Shown here: positions 44,175 to 53,798 of the stretch, in pieces | Numbering within the stretch: position 1 is the first letter of the stretch | Layout: each line of letters opens with the position of its first letter | NCBI GenBank assembly: GCA_025617745.1 | Contig: CM046858.1 | Coordinates: 33,426,598-33,490,597, forward strand | Origin: Heliocidaris erythrogramma | Lineage: Eukaryota > Echinodermata > Echinoidea > Camarodonta > Echinometridae | Length of the DNA stretch: 64,000 bases | Direction: 5' to 3' | The notes under the pieces: model-generated | The model's input: only the letters and a program-made list of their open reading frames with translations | The model's database searches: none | Told to the model about the DNA's origin: nothing | Translations under genes and position numbers: made by a program

Positions 44175-44950
44175 TAACCCTAACTAGGCCGGAGGGGGGG
44201 GGGGGGGGGGGGCCTGGGCCCCCCCTCCCAAATTTTGTACGTGGCCTCGCGACGGCTGAATCTTTCGCGCTCAAATTTCATGACTTTTTTCCCTGATGTT
44301 TCACACACATTTTGATACCTCATTTATGTGGATCGGTCATACGGTTCTGGTGTCAGATTACAATTATTGATCACATGTCAAGCAAAATGATCAAATTCTC
44401 CATTCATGTGTGTATTAGCCTATGGCAAAAAAGTAACCATTCCTAGTAATCATTACAATTTCTTGTTTATTATCACAATATTCATTTAACAAATATGCTT
44501 TATGGTTGGCAAACAATAGAATACATTAAAGTTCAAGAACAAAAAAAATACATAAGATTAAAAACAAAGAAATACATTGGCTTGTAATACACATGACAGA
44601 GCTAATTTGCATATTAATGAGTTATGAAAATTTAATAGAACACCGTTTTACCCAATTTTCTTTCTTTTTATGTATTTGTGAGTCTTAGACGTCCAGTTAC
44701 AGCCAATATTCAATCCATTTTCATCTTCATATAGCAAAATTTACCATTTTGAGAAAAAAAAAATCAAAAAAATGTGCATATTATGTAATAAATTAATAAA
44801 AAAAAAAAAACGAACAAGAATATTGCAAAAATTACACCGGGATTGTGTTCTACACAAGGTAATCTACATCTGTGCCACATTTCATGCGTGCCGAGTCAAC
44901 CGTTGCCGAGATCTTGGGGGGGGGGGGGCTGGGAGGCATTTAATGCCCAT
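44175..44950. repeat. Dispersed repeat with terminal poly-G runs
   Basis: It starts ggccgga followed by a G18 run, gcctgggcccccc and ttcgcgctcaaatttcatga, and ends with gagatctt, a G12 run and ctgggaggc. The G-runs near both ends suggest an element whose ends are G-rich. An open frame crossing the left run is an artefact of the homopolymer. Confidence 0.5.
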
Positions 44951-45408
44951 ATACATGTAGTTTTACATATTTTTCAAGCTAAGTTTGGCTTTTATTGAAA
45001 TAAAATCAGTTTCCAACAAAAAAAAAAAAATAGTATGTTTGATTTTAAATAGAAACACATGCAATTTTAATGTCCGTCCGTGACAAAAAGTTTTTTGACC
45101 TACAGCAAATGTTACAGCTTGCTTTGAAATTCTATGTATATGACAGGGAAGTCAATTTACTAGACCAAAATTGCAGTCAAAAGAAATTGATTTTCAGTGT
45201 CAGTTTGCTTAGATAGAAAAGACAAAAGACTACCGACAACTCATTTCTATCTCGTCCGTCTGTGCCAGTGAATATTAATACATACTGTAGATTCTCTTTT
45301 AGTACATGTAGGTAACCATGGCCAGCAAATGTTATCTACATTTCACACCTTCAGTGGTACCCTTCACAATAAAACAGCTGAACGCATTTCAATGCAAATC
45401 TACTGCCT

Positions 45409-48400
45409 TTATGACCGCAAACACTCATCAAGCTTCCTGGAATGTTGACGAAATTTTTCCTTCAACACATCTTCCCCTGCCAGGATATGCTGAAGCTCCT
45501 CCCTCTGAATCTGTGACAATCTTGAACCGACATTGTTCGTCTCTTCAACTAATTGTCTTTCATCACCAGTACCAGCCAAGTTGTGCCTCCTCAACATCTC
45601 CTCGATTTTTTCCTCCCATGACTCTTCATCAAACAATCTGCCAACTGCAGAGTTCTCCAGGCTGCATTCTAACATACCATCACGCCAAATCTGCTCTGGG
45701 GTTCGATTGCCTTCAGTACGGACTCGATGATTGTTCCATGCATGCTGAAATGTTGAGAGGCGCTGATTAATGGTCTCCAAATAGACCTTATGCAGACTGT
45801 ACCTATGGATATCATCGCTCGGGTCCAAAACTCCCTCATCCTCAAGTTCGTAGAATTCCTTGTAAAATACTTCAATAACATCTTTGAAGACGTCTCTCCA
45901 CAACCTCTCAATTCTGACGTTGTGCACCGACTCCCCTGTGATGTGGCTCCCTCTGTTGGTCCCGAATGTCAAGTTCATAAATAGGGCTACAAGGAAGTTT
46001 TCATTGCCGTGGTCGGACCTAACACGTGACGGTATGGAGTAGGTTTTTGTTGCCTCAAGAAAGAGGTCCAACACTGTCTTTGCGTTGTTGCTCGTTGAAC
46101 AATGGATGAAAGTTACGAGTCTAGAGTAGCCATCAATGCATCCATTAGTAACGAAGCCCCATCTGCAGATGTGCATGTGATTGAATAAAACAAAAAGAAA
46201 AAAATCAACTATCTATGATAAATCTGTGGTAGATTAGAGTGAGATTTTGGCAATAAAGATCACTATGCTTGAATGCAATAAACAATTTTGGGAATATCTG
46301 TTAAAAATATGGACATAAACAGTACATTTTTATAAGACATCATATTTTCTGTTTTTGATTTGTTTCAATGTTCCATAATGGCAATACCAAAACTTAAAAA
46401 ACAAGGAACTTGTAGTGTTAACGTCTTTTATGTGGGTGTCGAATTCCACTACATATTCATAAATCCTAATGATAATGCTATGAACTAAGAATGTAAGGAA
46501 CATCCATGTAGAAGTTAACTTACAGGTTTTTGAGATATATTGCTCTATAAAATATTAGTCATTGGCTTGTGACCTTTGGCATCATGTCCCACACATCTAA
46601 TCAGTTTGTGAGCAGTTATCCTACAGTAGTCATTGCATTGAGGTTTCTTAATGATTGGCATGGATAGAGTATAATGATTGGCATGGATAGAGTATAATGT
46701 TTGGCATGGATAGAGTATAGAGATTGGTCATTGGAAGATATGGAATTAAACCCACATTTACAAAAAATGTTTTGACGAAAAGAGCAGATTCAGAAAAAAA
46801 ATTTAAATGCCATCTTTTTTTTCATACAATGTAGGATCAGTGGCACTTGCTATAATAATGCATGTAATCATTTTAAATACAAAAAAAAAAACTTGATTTA
46901 TTCTTTATCAGACCGGTGTCCCGTTCACCATGATGAAGCTCAAAGTCATCTCAAGGTTATGAAGGCCTCCCCACAGCTTCACCTGTTGCTCTGCCCCCTC
47001 CAGTTAGGTCTGGTGGAACAGACTGAATTAATTTTTCTTTTTGTTGTGACTCTGTGTGTTCAAACCTCCTTGAGTGGACTGAATGATATGTCAACCAAAG
47101 GTTATTAATGACTAGATTGATAAGAATAAATAATACAATGAAGAACAGCTACTATACCTGCTGAGTTTCATGTGTCCATCCATATGCCAAAGGCTGTTTG
47201 GTGAACCAACTTTATACACTCTCCGTGAAACAGAATTTCCCCATCGTTCAGCTGCTGCAGACGGATTTACTTCAGACAGACATTTCCGTACTCGACTTCT
47301 TTGCAAAGTGAGACCACGAGATTGTAAAAGGCCATGCATCATCTAAGGCGGAAAAAAAGGGTAAGATTATGAAGTGGACGATGACATCTTTTTTTATCTG
47401 TTTTTTATTAATTTTTTTATATCACATTTGTATCGTTTGAGTAGAAATTTGTGACTTGAGACTATTGCTTTCCAGTTTCAACTATCATTGTAAAATACAA
47501 AATCTACTATTTTGCATGCATACAAACGGGACTAAATTTGTGTTTGTCTACACCATACAGGACAAAACAAAAGAAAAAAAAAATCACCTCAACACCACTG
47601 TTCGGAAAGTGTTTTTGAAGATCACCGATGACATCTTTCAAATCTTCATCAGTTATATTGGTGTACTTGTCCCTAATTCTTATATTCTCTTCATACATCC
47701 TCTTGTAGACAAGACACGTAGAGCACTGAAAATGTGCAGCCATCCTTCGAGCAGTGTAACCACTTTTGTGAAGGGTTAAAAGTTGCTCCCTTGCAATGTG
47801 CACTTTGGGACGCCCTCGCATACCTGCAGAATTTAAAGAAATGTCACAAGGGATTAGGGATGGTCAACATTAGTCATTGACAACACTCTTATCCTTTCGG
47901 CTTAGGATTGGCATGGACTTGGGGGTTGATGACTATGACATATGACACAGACATGTACATGTATATTGAGAAATCGTATCAATGACAACTCGTCATTACA
48001 GGAATGAATAAACAAAAGTGGCATATTACATTGGCTACTTCTAAAACAAAAAGAAAAGGTAACTTATTGTAAATAATTACGAAATGGCATATACTACTGC
48101 ATAATGGATGAGAGACAAGCTTGATAATGTTAATAAAGCTTTCTCCAATTGGCTTAACTATAGAATACCCTACCAGATAGACTTATGTGCATAAACGGCC
48201 AACACATAGGGTTAGGGTTAGGGTTGTGGTTAGGGTTATGTTTAAACTTAAAGTTAGGATTAGGATTATGGTTAGAATTACGATTTACGGTAGCTAAAAA
48301 ACTTAAGTCTTCGGATTCAGCTTCATTAGAGAAGTGTGGTCAACTAATGGACATGTGGTCAACTTTTGTGGTGGGGTATTCTATAGTTGTACCCTCAAAT

Positions 48401-49274
48401 TTAGTAATTGTAGAATATTATTGCCGTAACCTTCCCAAATGATTACTTGGTCACCGTGGTGTTTGTCAAGATTTTTTGCAAACAGAGAGGGGGTATGTGT
48501 GTACCATGTTCTCCTCTTCAATTGTGAATAGTGAACCTCTTCTTTGATGAGTAAAGAACCAGAGCTTCTTCGATTATGAATAGGGACCATTTCCTTCTTG
48601 ATTATGACAAGCGACCTTCTTTATGAAAAACGACCCTCTTTATGACTGGCGACCCTTCTGAATATTAACTATTTATAAACAGCAACCCTCTTTTCCGTAT
48701 AAAATATGAATAGGAACCCTTCTGATTACCGGTAACTACCCTAATTTTCGACTTGAAATTAAATATGAGCATAAACAATTCACAAAAAATTATATTTCAT
48801 AAATAATGTCAGTCATGTCTTGTCAGTACCTGATTTTATTCTTGGGGCACTAAAAGTAACGTTGTCGTTGGAATTGGAAGGCTCGGAGTCGGATGTAATA
48901 ATGTCGTTAGGTCTACCTCTGCCTCTGGCTCTGCCTCTGGCCGGTCTTCTTTCGTGATGTGCAGAGTTGTCTTCTTCTCCTTCTTCGATTTCAAATCGTT
49001 GGAAGTTCTGGTCCATTTGAGTACCGGTACTAGTACGAGCCTCATCATGCTCGTCCTCTTCTTTGCACAAGTCCAACAATTTTTGCACACAGTCTATAAG
49101 AAATGCATACACTTCAGCAGCCAGACCACCTGATACTCGTTGAATGTTTATATTAACTGAGTTCAACTTTTCCCTTGCCATTTCATGGTTATCGTTCATA
49201 ATCAGTCTTTCTACTTCTCTCAGTGTTCTACTAATTCTGGAGAGCACGCTGTCAGGTATCACGTCATTAGCCAT
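45409..49274 (-). CDS. Integrase-core (rve, DDE) domain protein, four exons, looks whole
   Basis: Exons on the minus strand: 49274-48830, 47823-47588, 47342-47158 and 46162-45409. All joints are GT-AG, phases agree and the total is 1620 nt, giving 539 residues and a stop. Exon 1 starts MANDVIPDS and holds an acidic stretch and an AT-hook-like RGRARGRGRP. Exon 2 has a helix-turn-helix-like segment (residues about 158-190). The integrase core has D282 (WHMDGH), D339 (RSDHGNEN) and E374 (NVRIERLW), with 34 residues between the last two, so the catalytic triad is complete. The family is widespread in fishes and invertebrates; its role is unknown to me. It probably derives from a DDE transposase or integrase, perhaps domesticated: it has introns, no terminal repeats and a CpG-rich 5' end. 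An active transposon gene remains possible. Confidence 0.85.
46651..46720. repeat. Tandem 23-bp repeat, three units
   Basis: atgattggcatggatagag with tata repeats at 46651, 46674 and 46697, with one base difference in the third. It is in the last intron of the integrase-core gene. Confidence 0.9.
48156..48388. mobile_element. 233-bp TIR element with telomere-like core
   Basis: The ends aactatagaataccctacca (48156-48175) and the inverse at 48369-48388 agree at 19 of 20 bases. Between them lies TTAGGG-type sequence (48208-48290) that decays from exact to degenerate units. It sits in intron 1 of the integrase-core gene. Its architecture parallels 1366-1625, though the ends are unrelated. No clear target duplication. 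Confidence 0.75.
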
Positions 49275-49329
49275 GGCAAGGTACTAGTCCAAAGCACACA
49301 TAAAATTCACACTCGACTCAGTTAAGGCC

Positions 49330-49445
49330 TATCCAGCATCAACGTCGTGAACGTAATCTACGCGACGACGGCTGGCTCGCGACCGACCGGGCCCGCGCCG
49401 GGCTGGGCCGCGCGGCCACGCGGCTATGCCTGCTCGTGGGCAACT
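49330..49445 (-). promoter_or_regulatory. CpG-rich putative promoter of the integrase-core gene
   Basis: About 115 bp with many CpG (gcgacgacgg, ccgcgcgg, cacgcgg) in otherwise AT-rich DNA, 60-170 bp upstream of the start codon. Such islands often mark promoters of constitutively transcribed genes. No TATA box stands out. Confidence 0.45.
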
Positions 49446-49865
49446 GTATGATCGGTACTCCAATCCGACTAACAACAAATTGGCAACATATCACGAAATG
49501 AATTACTGATATGTTGCCAACCTACTACAAAATAAGTTGATTTTGAGACTATTTACTTGCTTTAAATATAAATCTAAGGAATGCAAGTGAGACCATGAAT
49601 TCTTTTTAAGTGATATTTTAATAAAAACAAATACATATACATTAAACAATGCAAACTCGGAAATATATGAAAGAGCTTGGCGGGTTTCATTTAAATTGAC
49701 AACATATCATTAATTGAATTCTTGATATGTTGCCAATCAATTTACATGTATCAATTCGTCTAAAATTATTTTGAAATCGTTTCCAGTGAAGGATAAGGAT
49801 ACGAAAGCTCTGTTACTATTTTTATTCAAACTTAAACTACATTCTGCACTAAACTATATTTAAAA

Positions 49866-50172
49866 AAGCTCGAATACGCAGCTGAATTTCTGCACTAAAC
49901 TAACGCTCGAATACACAGCTGAATTTCTGCACTAAACTAACGCTCGAATACACAGCTGAATTTCACCACTAAACTAACGCTCGAATACGCAGCTGAATTT
50001 CTGCACTAAACTAACGCTCGAATACACAGCTGAATTTCTGCACTAAACTAACGCTCGAATACCAAGCTGAATTTCTGCACTAAACTAACGCTCGAATACA
50101 CAGCTGAATTTCTGCACTAAACTAACGCTCGAATACCAAGCTGAATTTCTGCACAAAACTAACGCTCGAAAT
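49866..50172. repeat. 37-bp tandem array, about nine units
   Basis: Unit starts acgctcgaat at 49903, 49940, 49977, 50014, 50051, 50088, 50125 and 50162, exactly 37 bp apart, with a first degenerate unit at about 49866. Variation is limited to a few sites (acacagct, acgcagct, accaagct), the last alternating between units. Confidence 0.95.
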
Positions 50173-50217
50173 CAAAATAATTTTTGCACAACATGAGTGC
50201 TAGAATTCCTTTGCCAT

Positions 50218-50520
50218 TTTGTGATATCACAAATTGGAATTAGTGATATCACGAAATGGAATTCGTGATATCACAAAATGGAATTCGTGATATCACAAAT
50301 TCAATTAGTGATATCACAAATTCGAATTTGTGATATCACGAATTCAATTTGTGATATCACAAATTCGATTTCTTGATATCAAAAATTGGGTTTATGTGCT
50401 AAACCAATGGGAATTTGTGATATCAAAAATTCAATTCGTGATATCACAAAATCGAATTCGTGATATCACAAATTCGAATTCGTGATATCACAAATTCGAA
50501 TTCGTGATATCACAAAATCA
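50218..50520. repeat. 22-bp palindrome array, 13 copies of TGATATCA
   Basis: GTGATATCAC recurs at 50221, 50243, 50265, 50287, 50308, 50330, 50351 and, after two weaker copies (TTGATATCAA at 50373, GTGATATCAA at 50417), at 50438, 50460, 50482 and 50504. Between them lie short A/T words, often caaattcgaattc, itself palindromic. A small break (50391-50410) carries gtgctaaacc, like the neighbouring 37-bp array. Spacing of 21-22 bp is two helical turns. It starts about 50 bp past the NLR exon's stop. Confidence 0.9.
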
Positions 50521-50570
50521 CTTTAAATAGTAAAATGGCTTGCCATACGTACGCTACATCCACGATAAAG

Positions 50571-52034
50571 TTACGAGTCAGATCGGCCATATGGGTCAGA
50601 TCGGCCATATGGGTCATACCGGTCATACGAGTTATAGGCGTCTGCGCGAGTTCTTGGACTCATGAGCCGTGATACGACATCCAAGCCAACCTCCTTCTGT
50701 TGAGCCGAGGTGAAATACAGTAGGTAATGGTATTCCTCTTTTCTCCCTACGATTTCGGCTGACAACCTGTCATATTCACCACGGTTAGAGCGGTAAAGTG
50801 ATGCAAGATACATCCCTGATAGATACTCCTGAAAAAGTTTGTGAGGAAACTGCACCATTGAGACCGCCGACCGGAATTTCTCTCTCCTTTCTCGCCGCGA
50901 AGGAATACGTTTTTCTCTCGTGAGCACTCCAACTTTACATCCCATATCTACTGACTCTCGACAATTCTGACATTCTTCTTCGGGGAACACCAGCTGCTTC
51001 TTTCTTAGGCCCTGAAAAGCAATCTCACCGATGCGAGTTAGATGATGAAAGACATCCAAACGGTGTTCACTTAGTGATGTATCAGCTGATGAGCTGTCAT
51101 GCTTCGAGAGATAATGATCCACTACAAAGTTAATCATCTCATCGAAAAGCTGGGAAAATGTTTGCAGCTTGCACATTGCCTGTCGGCGCTCTCCATCAAA
51201 CTCTTTTCCACATGATACACAGCATGGCCGTGTATATGGGTAGGGAGCCATGTTTTCTCTGATCACGTCATTTCTGATATGAATCGGTTTAGTTCATCAG
51301 AATGAGCTGTGTCTGGCTGAAAGAACTTTGTGATGTAGGAAGCGAGATTTCCAGCAGAGAAGCCTTCTACGACAATGAAAGCAAAGACCTTTCTGAGACC
51401 AGCATTCTTCCTAATTTCATCTGATCTCCATTGTCGCGATGTGATTAGGACTGTACCTGACTTGAATAACCGATTGAGAGTGATATGAATGATTTGCTGA
51501 ATGCTAGTAAAATCCACAGCAAACTCATCTAGGCCGTCAAGAACAAGAAAAACGTCATCTGGATTTGTGAGGATATACTTGTCTAGCTGCTTGGCTGTGA
51601 CGGGATTGTTGTCAGAAGGTATGATTTGACTATTTCTCCAATAGTCTTGTCCTTTGCCTTGCGGAGTAGAATAACAAGAACCAGTTTGAAATCCTTGTAG
51701 CCTATTCCATGGATCCAATCCCAAGCGATCTTGGCGCAAAGAGTTGTCTTCCCCACACCACCTTCCCCTTCTACTAGTAAGCGCTTCGGATAGACACCGT
51801 TGACTTTGGTCTTGAGAAGGTCATCGTAGAGTAGAGGTGCCTTATGTTTTGTGCTTTGTCCTCTTCCATCAAGGTTAGATTGGTGAATATACGTTTCAAA
51901 TTGAAGTAGAAGTTCGCTGTTCAACGGATCGGCTTGTATCTGACACAGCTCAATGGAGAAATAGTGTTTAATATCGTCTGCAACTTGTTGGATCTCCTCC
52001 TCTGTTAATGACGGAATGTGTTCACCAATATGAC
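50571..52034 (-). pseudogene. NLR receptor NACHT exon, with frame breaks
   Basis: One large minus-strand exon after a TTACAG acceptor at 52034. It opens GEHIPSLTEEEIQQVADDIK, then Walker A GEGGVGKTT (51742-51768), Walker B VFLVLDGLDEF (about 51521-51555), a sensor-like TVLITSRQWRSDEIR, and the winged-helix region ending VQFPHKLFQEYLSGMYLASL (about 50790-50850). This is the layout of cytosolic NLR immune receptors. Four single-base frame changes are apparent: near 51621-51634, at 51267-51273 (a short A-run), near 51233-51245 (a C-run) and near 51201-51215. They lie in or beside short runs, so base-calling error is a real alternative to a pseudogene. After SRLM the usual continuation is replaced by RTRADAYNSYDRYDPYGRSD, a repeat of DPYGRS, then a stop. 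No LRR exons follow on this strand; a death-fold exon upstream is not seen. Confidence 0.8.
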
Positions 52035-52908
52035 CTGTAAGTACATTGTAATAAAATTGTCATTAACACTATAGTCCACAGTCGTCCACAATTCATCGCG
52101 ATGGAGTGGGGAGGGGAGGGGGGGGGGGGGAGGGGAGAGACTGGTACATCATGTTCTGGAGATCTCTTTAAGGTGTTGAAATTAACACAATAAAATGCCC
52201 AAAGCAATGGACAAAGGACAAGAAGGTGTACCATATAAACCATGTAAACCTGCACACAAGGCATATATCAGGTCCATGACATTAACGGCAAGGATCTACG
52301 CAACAAGTAAGGCAATCGTTCAAAAGTCTCGTGCAAATGATGGAAGAACAACCTGCGTAAAAAAAGATTCGCATATGATAGAGGTCACCCATAATGGGCT
52401 AAGCTCAAGAACTATAACGTGATTAAAAAATACATAAATACAAAAATACCTGGGGATTACTGCGTCAAACAAATTGACTAATAAACTGCCTCACAGTAAA
52501 TCAATATAACTTATAATGAACTTCAGAAATTCTGACACAGCTCATTGATATGCATGGGAGTGCGCCATTGATGGAAATAAAATTAAATTTTATGCCCAAT
52601 TACATAGATGTTCAATTAGTTATTCACAGTCTGTGGACAAAGCTTAGTTGGGATGCCATCTGTTTCACTACAGTTACTGTCAATTTCTTTGGCAGATGTC
52701 AACACACCATCATTCATTGCGTTTCCGCGTACATATACCCTATGAAAATTCTTTTGATACCACCATGTCATGTAAAATATTACCAATTTATTAGAAAATG
52801 GTACGGTCAAATTAAACAAAGCTGTGGTCAATTGCCGCTTTGTTTGTTTTGTTTTGTGTTTTTCTTTTTGTTTGTGTGTGTATTTATCGCATTCGCTGAC
52901 TTCACCCC
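52035..52908. other. Upstream of the NLR exon, no gene recognised
   Basis: A death-fold or other N-terminal exon would be expected here on the minus strand but none is recognised. A G-run (about 52118-52131) and ordinary AT-rich DNA fill the stretch until the satellite starts. Confidence 0.5.
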
Positions 52909-53218
52909 CGGAGCCGTTATCTTTCTCTCAAATTTACTGTAAAACGTAAAAGCTTTCGAGTCTCGCGCGGGAGGGGGAAACACTCCCCATCCCTGCACCC
53001 ACCCTGTTACATGCATTGCAGTATTACGTCCAAATTACTGAAAAGCAGTCTGGGCGTCGAACTATAAAAGGGGAACCCCCCCCCCCCCCACACGCGCGGG
53101 AAGAGGGGGGGGGGGGGGAAACACCCTCTCCCTGCATCCACCCATATTACATACAGTACAGTACTGCGATGAAATAACTGAAAAGCAGTCTGGGCGTCGA
53201 AAACTATAAAAGGGGAAC

Positions 53219-53249
<31 letters not shown>

Positions 53250-53749
53250 CCTGCACCCACCACTGTTACATAAAGTTCAGTATTGTGTCCAAATAACTGA
53301 AAAGCAACCAGGTCGTCGAACTAACATTCCGCCTATAAAATAGGTGCTAAAACGCCAGAGTTTTCGCGCTTTCGCGCAGGAAGGAGAAAAATCCCTCACC
53401 CTGCATCCACCCCTATTACATACAGTGCAGTATTACGTCCAAATAACTGAAAAGCATTCCGGCGTCGAACTATAACTTTCCGCCTAATAAAATCGTTTGC
53501 TACGAGCCGTTATCTTTGTCAAATTTGCTAAAACGTCAGAGCTTCGCGCTTCGCGCGGGAAGGGGGGGAACATCCTCTCCCTGCATCCACCCCTATTACA
53601 TACAGTACAGTATTGCGATGAAATAACTGAAAAGCAGCCAGGGCGTCGAACTATAACTTTCCGCCTAATAAAATAGTTTTGCTACGAGCCGTTATCTTTC
53701 TCTCAAATTTGCTAAAAACGTCAGAGCTTCGCGCTTCGCGCGGGAAGAA

Positions 53750-53797
<48 letters not shown>
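53750..53797. repeat. G48 homopolymer in a satellite monomer
   Basis: The longest G-run in the window, an expansion of the gggaaggggg motif present in every monomer. Other monomers have 4-13 G at this place. Confidence 0.9.

Positions 53798-53798
<1 letters not shown>

Noticed and set aside
45409-46162. Polinton or LTR-element integrase
   Set aside because: The reading needs four exons, there is no capsid, polymerase, protease or reverse transcriptase nearby and no long terminal repeats. A stand-alone integrase-core gene fits better.
49866-50520. CRISPR-like regular repeats
   Set aside because: Units are contiguous without unique spacers, the region is animal DNA with introns, and there are no cas genes. 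They are ordinary tandem arrays.
52550-52942. 130-codon frame between the NLR exon and the satellite
   Set aside because: No recognised domain; it ends in a T/G-rich tract and the first satellite monomer. No splice or promoter support.
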